From positions 8,372,501 through 8,436,500 of the forward strand of contig JAITYX010000009.1 in the NCBI GenBank assembly GCA_021018815.1: a DNA stretch of 64,000 bases, written 5' to 3'. This DNA is from Talinum fruticosum (Eukaryota > Streptophyta > Magnoliopsida > Caryophyllales > Talinaceae). Made by a program: the position numbers and the translations under genes. The notes under the pieces are model-generated. The model did no database searches. It saw nothing but the letters and a program-made list of their open reading frames with translations, and was not told the DNA's origin. Positions 1 through 10,133 of the stretch are shown piece after piece; positions within the stretch are counted from its first letter, which is position 1; each line of letters starts with the position of its first letter.

Positions 1-1062
1 CAATGTATTTTATACTTTGAGAACCAATTGATTTACTTTTGTAGGATATTCAAACGAGGATACACTTTTCAATATACAAAAGTAACCGAGCTTTAAAACG
101 TCAAATCACCAGCGAGACATGGCTTTTCCCCTTCTCCGACCTAGCCCCGAAAATTGTGTCGTGGTCGTCTGTTTCCAAATCTGGAAAATTGAAATGCCAA
201 GCTTAACGGTGGTTTCCACCTTATCTTTTAAGACACCGCCGGTGGTTTTAGGACTTCCAAAGAAGTTAAGAACCGTTGTCCAACGTTCATATTTCAACGG
301 ATACTTTATGAGTGACTCAGAAAGTCGTTAACAACGGCCACGAAGGACTTCCAGTCGGAAGATGGAGATAACGACTACTCTGCCTGGTCATCTATAAAAG
401 GAAGCCAACTCACAAGACTTGAAGATTGCCGAACCTATTGTTAATACATATACTTGAGCAAAGTCATTGTATTCATTCTCAATCTTCTACTTACAACTCC
501 CACTCGTAATTCATTATATTCTGAGTTGTAGGTCTTGTACTTAGTTACAAACACTCTCTTCTTACTTTCTAAGTAAGGTCCCTTGACTAAGCTTTAAGGG
601 TTAACTCAGCTCAGTTGTCCCTAGCTGTAAGGGTGATCTCGGCTAGGAAGTACTAGATCGGATAAGGGAACTTCGAGTCTAGGAAAATCTTGTAAAGAGT
701 TGTCTAAGGGAGCAACTCGGATTTCGATCGATCTACGGTATTTTGTGGACTCAAAATAGTGGATTTGACTTCGTGCTTGAATTAGCACGGTCCGTGGTTT
801 CTGCCCCAGGAGGGTTTCCACGTAATATCCGTGTCTATACTTTCCGAGTTCATTCTAGACTCGGACATACTCGGTTGCAGCTTGATTCACGCTTCCTTGC
901 TTTTACCGAGATTCCGAGTCCATGATTTTCCGACCTCGTTTTACACTCGGAATCTGTTTCTTTCTCTACTTTGGCAAAAAGAGTTCAATCTTTATGAAAA
1001 TCCTCCATCACCCTATTCACCTCCCTTTAGGGTGACTCGAGACTCTCCCGAGCAAACCTTCG
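1..1062 (+). repeat. LTR1 of copia family I (5' part outside window)
   Basis: Collinear with LTR2 (from about 8,490) and LTR3 (from about 12,890): same opening tract with TATTTTATACTTT, same TATA box (CTATAAAAGG, about 391-400), same 'GTGGATTTGACTTCGTGCTTG' area and the same end motif GAGCAAACCTTC. The terminal CTTCA is CTTCG here. About 530 bp of the LTR's 5' side lie before the window. Confidence 0.88.
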
Positions 1063-1720
1063 GGATAAGAAGCCAAAAGAAGAGTTTTATAAGAAAGACA
1101 AGAAGGATAGAAAAGGTAAATACTCTTCTCCTTCAAAGTTATCTTTGACTAAGAACTCTGGATGCTTTGAATGTGGCAGCAAGGAACACATAGTCAAAGA
1201 TTGTCCAAAGAGAAAACGGGACAGAAAGAAGAAAAAGGCTATGATGGCCACATGGAGTGACGAGGACTCATCGAAGATGACGAGGACTCGGATGACTCAA
1301 AGTGTTTGATGACACTTTCTAGCTCGAAGCGTAAACAGTAGTCGACTCGGATCAATCGGATAATGAGGAAGCTAATCCTTAAGAGGTAATTGAGTACTTT
1401 CTCAAATTCTCCAAAGCTGATTTAGCTAAGTATATTTTCACTTTGGAAGAAAAGTCCAATTCGATTCTTCTCACTTTGAAGAACAACTTGAGTCAATTTC
1501 CTTTGAAAGCATCTCTTTAAAAAATGAGTTAGAACAACCGAGACTCACACTCGGAGAAGTCAAGACTAGTGCTCAAATCAATGAGACTGAGTCCGAGTTA
1601 CTCAAAAGAGAAAATGAGAAGCTAAAGCAAAAGCTCAATGAGTCTCAATATCTTGTTTTAAAGTTTACTCAAGGTCGAAAAACCTTGACGTGCTCTTGTG
1701 ATCTCAATGTGTCTCCTTCG
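1063..1720 (+). pseudogene. copia gag remnant (C-terminal half with CCHC zinc knuckle)
   Basis: Gag coats the RNA in the virus-like particle. Around 1,145-1,200 the frame reads GCFECGSKEHIVKDCPKR, a textbook CX2CX4HX4C knuckle, preceded by a Lys-rich stretch and followed by a basic run (RKRDRKKKK). A Ser/Glu/Lys-rich region follows to about 1,700, equivalent to the coiled-coil-like part of the copy at 52,621-53,022, but with several stops. The UBN2-type N-terminal gag domain is absent; the LTR end abuts this fragment directly. Sure of the identity, certain that it is non-functional. Confidence 0.85.
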
Positions 1721-2099
1721 TAAAAGAAGGTCTTAGTTTTAATAAAGAGGAGGAATCCAATTCCTACTCAAAACTTTTCAAGAAGGATTCCGAACAGTAA
1801 AGTTCAGGAAAGCCGAGCACGATCCTACTCATAAGAAAGAAAACAGGATTGAGCCCGGACTAGTTTATAGGAGAAAACCATCTCCATCGTTTTCAAAGAG
1901 AAAATTTATCAAAAGAAAGAGACACGGACTCAGCTTCTCTAAACGAAGACTCGGAATCGGACTAAACCCAAAGACATTCAAATCTGGGTTCCGAAAAACC
2001 TTCTTCCTCAAAAAGGACCTCAGTAAAGAGTGTTACTGGGTTCGTTAGAGGAAGTGAGAAGGGTTAGTTTGTCTCTATTTTGTAGGTTACTCGTAAAAG

Positions 2100-2400
2100 A
2101 TCAAAAGGACATTGGTACCTTGAGAGTGGATGCTCACGCCATATGTCGGAGACTCGGGACTCTTTTCCGAGTTAGAAGAGTACAAAGGAGGAAAAGTCAC
2201 TTTTGGAGATGACAAGCAAAGGCAAGATAATTGTGATAGGCAAGATTGGAAAGGGAAGCAATCTAGTCAGCCCAGTTTACCTTGTCAAGGGGTTAAAGTA
2301 TAACCTACTTAAGCATCTCTCAACCGTGCGATAAAGGTCAAGAGGTAAGATTCACTCAAACCAACTGTTACATTTCCGATGACACTACCAAGGTAACACT
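2100..2400 (+). pseudogene. copia aspartic protease, active site altered
   Basis: Processes the gag-pol polyprotein. Around 2,121-2,145 the frame reads TLESGCSRHM where copia proteases have LDSGCSRHM (the copy at 52,000-52,190 does keep the Asp), so the catalytic Asp codon has become Glu. Downstream GKIIVIGKIGKG...VYLVKGLK matches the family pattern leading into the GAG-pre-integrase domain. Frameshifts split the domain. Confidence 0.75.
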
Positions 2401-2455
2401 TACATTATTCCTCTCTCGACCCTAGTCAAAATCTATCTTGTTTAAAAGCATTACT

Positions 2456-3350
2456 TCATGATGACTCATGGAAATGGCATCGTAGATTAGGCCATGTTAG
2501 CATGCATACTATTAAGAAATTGGCATCTCTTGGTTTAATCGGAGGATTGCCCAATTGTGCTTTCAAGAGAGACAAAGTTTGTGAAGCTCGCACAAGAGGG
2601 AAACAAGTCATTCAAATCCTCGAAGACAGCTTTCCACATCCAAAGTGCTTGAACTGCTACATATGGACTTATGTGGTGAAATCCTCGTTAAGAGCCTCAG
2701 AGGTAAATCATATGTACTCGTTATTATTGATGATTACTCACGATTTACCTGGGTGTGTTTTCTCAAACACAAAAATGAAGCATTCAAGGAGTTCAAGCAA
2801 GCTCGCAGAAAATCCAAGTTGAGTCTCGGACTCGGATCCGGAGAATTCGAACCGACCATGGAAGGGAGTTCGACTACTCGGAATTCTCGGAGTTTTGCGA
2901 CAAGAATAGTATCTCTCACAACTTCTCAGCACCAAGAACTCCTCAACAGTAATGGAGTAGTGGAGAGAAAGAACAGAACTCTTGAAGAAATAGCTAGGAC
3001 AATGATGATTGAGCACAATCCACCCTACTATTTCTAGGCCGAGGCAGCTAACACAGCCAACTACACGTTGAACAGATGCCTCATCGGACCCATTCTCAAG
3101 AAAACACCTTATGAGCTCTACAAAGGGAAGAAACCCAATATTTCTTATTTCAAACCCTTTGGATGTAAGTGTTTCGTTCATAATAATGGTAAGGATCACC
3201 TGACCAAGTTTGATGCTCGGTCGATGAAGGTATTTTTCCGGGTTACTCATCTATCGAGTAAGGCTTATCGTATTTTCAATAAGAGAACTAACAAAGTGGA
3301 AGAAAGTATCCACGTTGTGTTTCATGAGATTGAACAGGAAAAACCCAGAT
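2456..3350 (+). pseudogene. copia GAG-pre-integrase plus integrase core
   Basis: Integrase joins the DNA copy to the host chromosome. At about 2,460-2,610 WHRRLGHVSMHTIKKLAS...GLPNCAFKRDKVCEA is the His/Cys pre-integrase domain. The core starts near 2,645 (LELLHMDLCGEI, first catalytic Asp; IIDDYSRFTWVCFLKHK). The second Asp region (RTDHGREF) lies in a shifted frame at 2,845-2,870. The third block NGVVERKNRTLEEIARTMM follows at 2,950-3,005 with the catalytic Glu, directly after an in-frame stop in the APRTPQQN motif. The C-terminal KTPYELYKGKKPNISYFKPF block runs to about 3,170. Broken by at least two stops and frameshifts. Confidence 0.88.
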
Positions 3351-3689
3351 GAATTATCATTCTCGGATCCGAAGCTCAGCAGAGAAGATGATAATAAAAC
3401 CGAGTCTATCGAGACTCAGACCCAACCAGCTCGTGAATGAAGCAACTCAGAATAATATGACGCGGAATGAGACAACTCAAGAACCAGCTCGTAATGATGA
3501 AGGACAAACCGATGAACAAGTCCACTCGTAACAAACTTCCGAAGGTCAACCAATTCAACCTACAAATCTAGTGAACCAGCAGGACAGGTAGAGCATTCAA
3601 ATATGATTTTAGTCATCCACTAGAAAACATATTATCTCGATATCAACAAGTGGGGTAAGAACTCGTTCCTCTCTTCAGAATCTATGTGC

Positions 3690-4480
3690 ATTCACCGCAT
3701 TCATTTCATTAACTAAACCCAAAAATGCACTAGAGGCCCTAAATGAACCCGAATGGGTAGAGGCCATGCAAGAGGAACTCAATCAATTCGAAAGAAACCA
3801 AGTCCGGACTCTAACCAAACGACCTTTCGACCACCCTAGTCATAGGAACCAAATGGGTTTTCAAGAATAAACTGGATGAAGGTGGGTTGATAGTCAGAAA
3901 AATTACCTAGGGTTTGGCTCAAGGTTACAATCAGGAAGAAGGGATTGATTGTGGGGAAACCTTTGCACCTGTCGCTGTAATTGAAGACATTAGAATCCTG
4001 CCGGCATTTGCATCTAGCATGAATATCAAGTTATATCAAATGGATGTTAAGTGTGCTTTTATCAATGGTTTTATCGAAGAGGAAGTCTATGTTGAGCAGC
4101 CCCTGGTTTTGAAAACTCGTAATTTCCAAATCATGTTTTCAAACTTCAAAAAGCTCTTTATGGTCTTAAACAAGCTCCCGGAGCTTGGTATGAAAGACTC
4201 GAGCAATTTCTTGGCTCAAAATGATTTTAGAAGAGGTCGATCGACAAGACTCTCTTCATAAAAACCAAAGGGAAAGATTTCCTTATCGCTCGGATATATG
4301 TTGATGATATAATTTTTGGAGCTACTAATGAAATTCTCGTGTCAAGATTTTTCCGAGTTAATGAGACAGAATTCCAGATGAGTACGATGGGAGAACTCAA
4401 TTTCTTCCTTGGTCTACAAATCAAGCAAGACAAAGTTGGAATCTATGTCCATTAATCAAAGTACACCAAGGAGCCGCTGA
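3690..4480 (+). pseudogene. copia reverse transcriptase
   Basis: Copies element RNA into DNA. Visible blocks: ALNEPEWVEAMQEELNQFER (3,745-3,800), GYNQEEGIDCGETFAPV (3,920-3,975), MDVKCAFINGFIEEEVYVEQP (4,040-4,105), and the catalytic YVDDIIFGATN at about 4,297-4,330. The YVDD box is intact, unlike the copy of the same family at 49,800-50,650. Stops occur near 3,870, 3,908 and 4,260 and the frame changes several times, so the polymerase cannot be made. Confidence 0.9.
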
Positions 4481-4739
4481 AAAATATAAACTTGAAGATG
4501 CAAACCACGTAGCTACACCTATGAGCAGCAAAGATAAAACTTGACACGGACGAGAAAGGTAAAGCAATAGATCGTAAACTTTATCGAGGTACGATTGGAT
4601 CTTTACTATATCTTACTTCAAGTAGACCGAAATAATGTTTAGTGTCTGTCTATGTGCAAGATTTCAAGCTAATCCAACAGAATCACATCTCACTTCGGTG
4701 AAGAGAATATTTAGATATCTTGCAGGGACACGTAATTTA

Positions 4740-5233
4740 GGTCCGTGATACTCAAGAGACTCGTAACCGACTCTTAGTGGATACTCGGATGCCGATTACG
4801 CTGGATACAAGGTTGATAGAAAGAGTACTTCAGGAGCTTGCCAATTTCGGGTCAATCCTTAATATCTTGGCACTCAAAGAAGCAAAACTCAGCAGCTCTA
4901 TCAACCGCCGAAGCCGAGTATATTGCAGCTGGAGCTTGCCGCGCTCGGATCTTATGGATAAAGCATCACTTGAGAGATCTTGGACTTTCTTTCAAATCGG
5001 TTCCAATCAAGTGTGACAATCGAGTGCGATTAGCATCACCAAAAATCCAGTTCCGCACTCAAAGACAAAGCACATTGAGGTCGGTATCATTTCTTAAGAG
5101 ACCATTCTAAGAAAGGTGGTATTGAACTCAATTTTATTCCTACCAATCTTCAACTACCTGATATCCTTTACTAAGCCTCTTGGTGAGGATCAGCTTTGTT
5201 TTATTAGGAATGAGCTTGGTATGATAAATATAT
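4740..5233 (+). pseudogene. copia RNase H and end of pol
   Basis: RNase H removes the RNA strand after reverse transcription. GYSDADYAGYKVDRKSTSGA is read from about 4,780; then, after a frame change, SLISWHSKKQNSAALSTAEAEYIAAGAC and ILWIKHHLRDLGLSFKSVPIKCDN to about 5,020, including the conserved Asp, Glu and Asp of the copia RNase H. The polyprotein ends in GEDQLCFIRNELGMINI followed by TAA near 5,231; the same C-terminus recurs at the start of the fragment at 9,546 and at about 49,190 on the minus strand. Confidence 0.88.
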
Positions 5234-5748
5234 AATTATGTGGTTTCTATGTGAAAATCTCATTACATGATTATGTGTTATGTGTTTGCAACTCGTTGAT
5301 AACCATTAGTTCAATTGACTTAGTGATAACCGAGCCGATAGTTATTATATGCTTCAAATTTCCGAGTCACTCGAAACTTAGCCGAGTCAAACTCGGACGT
5401 TGAGAAAAATGGACGCCAATTCTTTGAAGTCATCTCTAGATAAGTGGAGAATTTCAGAATTTATTTTTAAAATATTTTTCTCTCTCTCGCGCTATGATCG
5501 GACAACTAGCCGTTGGGAGACAACCGCTGAAATTCTAACCCTTGAAGAAGGGAACGGTTACACCGGTCCGAGGTGATCGATGAAAGAGCCGAGTTAGAAC
5601 GAATACTGAAGGACGATTATTTTCCTATAAATAGCGACTATTCTCCTTCATTTCGTTACTTTACTTTTCGCTTACTCCGTCTCTTGAAATCAAAACTTCG
5701 CGCACAAGCTCTCTGCGTTTACAACGACTTCCGGTAATTTCAAGCTTC
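5234..5748 (+). promoter_or_regulatory. Spacer between pol and env-like ORF with TATA box (5,625-5,635)
   Basis: A ~500-bp non-coding spacer conserved with 9,600-10,130 (+) and with 48,770-49,190 (-). It holds CTATAAATAGC at 5,625-5,635 followed by a pyrimidine-rich leader up to the next ORF. Because the same TATA-like box sits at the same place in two further copies, an internal promoter for the env-like ORF is plausible. This is inference; no transcript evidence. Confidence 0.5.
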
Positions 5749-7369
5749 GTGAAGATCATCTCAAGTAAGCTCACCGCTCTCAACTCTTTCTTCTACTCCT
5801 TTATTTTTCTTTTCTTAGTCTCTTCGAGTTCTTCTTTCCTCATCCTTCTCAAGCCTTCCTACTCCCTCTTTTTCCTCAAAGATGACAAAAAGAGGTTCTC
5901 ACCTCGACTTTCTCGGAAGCTCTACAAAGAAGCCCCGCACAAAAAGCCAAGAAGGCCCTTCCACTTCTAAACCTCTCGTCACCCAAAGATCTTATGCTAG
6001 ATGATAAGTTCTTCCCAACCACCAAATTTTCATGGTTGCCTCACATCCAATCAACCGAGGTTTATAATTTTCTTTATTTGAGCGAGTTCATATGCCCCGA
6101 ACTTGTATCTCGAGTTTTACACTTATCTCACTAGCTCGAAGTTGTTATAACCTCCAGGGTTCAAAACATAACAGCTCGCGTAAACACTTCCCTTCTCCAT
6201 TGTCTATTCAAGGTCTCTTCTCTCTTCTTGAACAACAATCCAATTCCTTTCACCGAGGTCGCCGACGACTTCTTCAAAAAGTATGCTAAAGAGTTCCCCG
6301 GGTTACGTAATATTTTTCTCGTGACTCGCCTAAGGTCGAAGCACGTCTCCTGTGTTTCTTGCCGATGAGAACCTTCTTCTCTCAAGCACTCTAGCAAGGA
6401 GAACCCCAACTCCAAGCACCTCAAAGCTCTTTTTAACATTCTCGAGGGCTACCAAGTAGACCTCTTTCCCTCCATAATTTAGCAAATGGCAGCTATGCCA
6501 GCTCAACTCCAAAACGAGAAGAACACCCCTCTTCCTTTTAGTGCTCTTCTCACCCTTGTTTTCAAACAATTCAAAGTTCCTCTTCCCTCGGACCCAAATG
6601 CCGTTTCGAGGCTACCGTTGTTGTCGGCAAAAAGGAACTTCGTGGGTATGGATACTAGGACACCCAACCTAGAATTTGGGTACACAACTCAAAGCCGAGG
6701 CCATCTTCTTGGCCTTAGACTCGTAAAGATGCCCCCTTTCACTTCCTCGCCCCACTTGGAGGTGCTTCCACCTCAGGTGCTTCTAAGTCTCTCTCTTCCA
6801 TTTTGTCCTCCGCCTTCATGGACAAAATCAGCTCTGTGTCCTTGGAATTCAAGGACATACTCCGCTCATTCAAGACTCGTCTTTCAATCTATGACCATAA
6901 ACCGTAAAACCGCCTCGTCTCAAATCCGAGAGCAAGCAAGACTCGCTCATTAAGATGAAGGCCCCGGTGAAGGAGCAGAGGGAGCCGATAGAGCTTCTCC
7001 AGGAGAGACGGTCCAAGGCGACTCGGACACATTTAAAGAGTCCTCAAGCCTAGCCAAGACCTCTTCGAGATAGAGGCAATGATGAAGAAGAAGATCAAGA
7101 AAAGCAGAGCCGAGGAGCTCGCGGCCGAGGTAGCTCCTTCCGGCCAAGGGGAGGAACAAAAGGAAGAATAAGGAGCAACAGCTAAGGGTCTAAGTGCTTC
7201 TAAAGCTCAACCGAAGTGATTAGCTCAAACAAGTAGTATAAGTGGGTCGAAGACCTTGCTGCACAAGGACAATCCGCAGCGGGTCGGACCGAGCGGACCC
7301 TCTAGCTTACGAGTTCCAAGAGGATGAACCTTTGGATCCCCTCGTTCCGGGTCGCCCACTCGGAACTGA
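5749..7369 (+). pseudogene. Envelope-like / Transposase_32-type ORF of copia element A
   Basis: Second ORF downstream of pol, of unknown role; in SIRE elements it is called envelope-like. A hydrophobic frame starting MKIISSKL (5,749-5,970) precedes a start ATG at about 5,881 (MTKRGSH) in another frame; the stretch could alternatively be an intron, since AAGTAAGC and a pyrimidine tract ending CAAAG flank it. Similarity to the better preserved copy at 10,271-11,774 runs through ENPNSKHLKALF, the DLFPSII block, the FSALLTLVFKQFKVPLPSDP block (6,538-6,600) and a basic, coiled-coil-like tail to TGA at 7,367. Many frameshifts. Confidence 0.72.
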
Positions 7370-7945
7370 GCCTTTGCAGAGATCCTCGTCCTCCCTCCGC
7401 CGCGCTCAAGCACATCGTCAAGATCCTATCAACGCCGGCCCTCCACTCGTCCTTCCTCTTTCACTCGGACAAACCCATCTTAATTTCTTCATCTTTTATT
7501 TACAGCTTTTTTTTTGTCAAGACATCAAACTTGTACTTCTTGTATTCTTCCCATTCTTTATGTTTTATTTATTTTTTTCTGAAAGGCAAGGGGGAGAATA
7601 GATAGAAAATTTGTTGTCTTGTCTAGGGGGCTCTCTCACACTCGTACATATTTTCTTTCAATTCAATAAACTTATGCATTTTGTTCCAATTCTCTCGAGT
7701 ACAATGATAAATGCGAGCATTTCGAGTTTCCATCTAATATGTTCTCTTACTTAGCATCATCTCTATAATAAATGCTTTTCATTGATAACTGCCGAGTATC
7801 TATTTTGTTGTTTCATGTTCCGATACTTCAGTATGCTCTAATTTAGTTTACGCTATGCAACCTTGCCTTACTTTTTGCGCAAAGTCTGCAAAACAGATCT
7901 ATATCACTAACAAAGTTTCTGTCTAAGTATGGAATGCCTTTTATC
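7370..7945 (+). other. 3' untranslated region of copia element A
   Basis: No gene seen. Pyrimidine-rich, with a T-run at 7,505-7,515, and collinear with 11,775-12,343. It ends in CTAAGTATGGAATGCC and the polypurine tract, a block also found reverse-complemented at 46,536-46,590. Confidence 0.7.
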
Positions 7946-7958
7946 AAAAAGGGGAGAT
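7946..7958 (+). promoter_or_regulatory. Polypurine tract (plus-strand primer site)
   Basis: AAAAAGGGGAGAT lies directly before the TGAAGACTC start of LTR2. The identical tract precedes LTR3 (12,343-12,355) and, reversed, follows LTR6 (46,536-46,548). A purine run abutting the 3' LTR is where plus-strand DNA synthesis is primed in LTR elements. Confidence 0.85.
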
Positions 7959-9545
7959 TGAAGACTCGGACTTTACACCTCACTTTTCCGAGTTCTATCA
8001 AGGGAATCAGGTATAAGATTCTCTCACTTATAAAGTTTTGATTCCAAGTCATTCCCTATGCCTTAGAAACTTTTCTGAGTGATATAGTATTTTCTCTAAG
8101 TGTTATGGAAATTATTTCATGTATTTATGCATGACTCGTGTGACTAAGAAAGCATATCTACACTCACTTTGTTACACTCAGCTCCGAGTCACTCGTCACT
8201 TAGAATTATCGCATGTTCAAACGCCGTATTCGTATAACCATACTCAGGACTCGACTTCATATTACGAGTCTTATTCTGTAAGAGTCGGCGCTTCTAGTTT
8301 GAATATGCTCGGCCTAGATCAAGTTTATTCCCTCCGATATTCTTTAGTTAACTTGATTCTCTTTTAGACTAACTCGGATGGAATTTTGAGTATCATGAAT
8401 ATTAGACTAAGAAAATTCCATTCCTTTTCCGACCCGGATAATTAGTCACTTAATTATCTTAATTATATCATTATTTGTGTCTAATCTTGGACCAAAGTAT
8501 TTTATACTTTACGAACCAAATTGTTTTACTTTTGTAGGTGATTCAAACGAGGCTATCCTAAATTTGAATTACAAAAGTAACCGTCTTCAAAACGTCAAAT
8601 CACCAGACAGACAAGGCTTTTCCACCTCTAACCTAGCCCCGGACATCGTGTTAAGGTTGTCTGTTTCCGTAAATGGAAATCTGCAACACTAAGCTATTCG
8701 GTGGTTTTCACCTTACTTTTGAAGACACCGCCGGTGGTTTTAGGCACTTCCAAGGGAGTCAAGAGCCGTTGTCTAACGTTCATATTTCAACGGATATTTT
8801 CCGAGTGACTCGGAAAATCCTACACAACTGGTCATAAAGGAACTTGCAGTCGAAGATGGACACAACGGCTAAGCTGCTTGGTTATCTATAAATAGAAGCC
8901 AAATTTCAAGACTTGAAGATTGCTGAACCAATTGTAAAAATACATACTTGATCAAAAGTCATTGTATTCATTCTCAATCTTCTACTTATAACTCTAATTC
9001 AAGTATTTCATTATATTCCGAGTTGTAAGGTCTTGTACTTAGTTACAAACTCTCTTCTTACTCTCTAAGTAAGGTAACTTGACTAAGTCTGTAAAGGTTG
9101 ACTCAACTTAGTTGTCCCTAGCTGTAAGGTTTATCTCGGTTAAGAAGTACTAGATCGGATAAGGGAATTTCGAGTCTAGGAAAACTTGTAAGGAGTTGTC
9201 TAAGGGAGCAACTCGGGTTGAGTCGATCTATCGTATTTTGTGGATTCAAAATAGTGGATTTGACTTCGTGCTTGGATTAGCACGGTCCGTGGTTTTCCGC
9301 CCCAGGAGGGTTTCCACGTACTTTCGTGTTACCGGTTTTACGAGAACATTCTATACTCAGATTGTTTACTTGTTCGACCTACTCGTTTCTATATTCTTTA
9401 CCGATTTCTAAGTCGAGTCTTTTCCGAGTTGATCCGTCACTCTAACTCTACTCATACGAATTTATTCTTTAATCGGAAGAAAATTTCATCATCACCCTAT
9501 TCACCCCCTCTAGGGTGACTTAGTCTCTCCAAGAGCAAACTGTCA
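7959..9545 (+). repeat. LTR2 of copia family I, shared by two internal segments
   Basis: Starts TGAAGACTCGGACTTT right after the polypurine tract and ends GAGCAAACTGTCA (expected CTTCA). About 1,587 bp. Core promoter TATA box TCTATAAATAG at 8,885-8,895. It is the 3' LTR of element A and at the same time the 5' LTR of the deleted unit 9,546-12,355. Confidence 0.9.
8885..8895 (+). promoter_or_regulatory. LTR TATA box
   Basis: TCTATAAATAG in a fixed context (GG-CATC before, GAAGCCAA after) in every family I LTR: about 391 (LTR1), 54,281 (LTR5), and reversed at about 32,519-32,530 (LTR4). LTR3 has a weaker TTATATATAG at about 13,282. It marks the likely U3/R transition. Confidence 0.7.
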
Positions 9546-9997
9546 CTTAGTGAGGATCGGTTTTGCTTCATTAGGAATGAGCTTGGTATGTTAAATGCAT
9601 AATTATGTGCTTTCTATGTGAAAACCTCTTTGCATGATTGTGTGTTCTATGTTTACAATTCATTAATAACCATTAGTTCGGTTGACTTAGTGATACTGAG
9701 CCGATAGTTATTATTTATTTCCAGTTTCGAGTCACTCGAAACCAAGTCGAGTCGGACTCGGACTTTGAGAAAAATGGACATCAAACTTCGAAATCATCTC
9801 TAGATAAGTGGAGAATTTCGGAATATTTTTTCAAATTTTTTTCTTTCTTCTTCTCTCTTACGCGCCCTATTCGGACAACTAGCCGTTGAGAGACAAAATG
9901 CTCGGAATTCTAACCGTTGAGGAGAGAACCGTCACACCGGTCAAATGTGACTCGCTGAAAGAGCTGAGTCGAACGGATATTGAAGGTCGTTTATTTT

Positions 9998-10009
9998 CTT
10001 ATAAATAGC
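9998..10009 (+). promoter_or_regulatory. Internal TATA box upstream of env-like ORF, copy 2
   Basis: CTTATAAATAGC, in the same context (before CCTATTCTCCTTCATTTC) as CTATAAATAGC at 5,625-5,635. A (CT)n run at about 10,052-10,071 lies in the presumed leader. Confidence 0.5.
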
Positions 10010-10133
10010 GCCTATTCTCCTTCATTTCTTTACTTTACTCCTCGCAAACTATCTCTCTCTCTCTCTCTCTCAATCAAATTTCTTGTGAACAAGCGCTCTG
10101 TGATCAAAGTGACACCCGCTGCTCTCAAGCTTC

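Larger units (their letters stand above)
1..9545 (+). mobile_element. Copia element A (SIRE-like), LTR1 - gag/pol/env-like - LTR2, decayed
   Basis: A Ty1/copia retrotransposon in plus orientation. In order I see LTR1 (cut by the window start), a gag remnant with a CCHC knuckle, an aspartic protease, integrase, reverse transcriptase with YVDD, RNase H, then a second ORF with envelope-like/Transposase_32 similarity, a polypurine tract and LTR2. Protease-integrase-RT order defines copia; the extra ORF after pol and the ~1.6-kb LTR suggest the SIRE lineage (inference). The coding part is broken by many stops and frameshifts. The primer binding site and the N-terminal half of gag are missing: LTR1 runs straight into the region before the zinc knuckle. 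LTR2 also serves as the left LTR of a second, internally deleted unit (9,546-13,947). Confidence 0.9.

Noticed and set aside
2738..3250. Minus-strand 170-residue open frame
   Set aside because: Antisense to the copia integrase, whose motifs are unmistakable on the plus strand; a shadow frame.
6486..6953. Plus-strand 155-residue frame as a complete small gene
   Set aside because: Only its start follows the env-like domain; the rest is a shifted frame of the same ORF and is not conserved with the copy at 10,900-11,280 beyond the nucleotide similarity.
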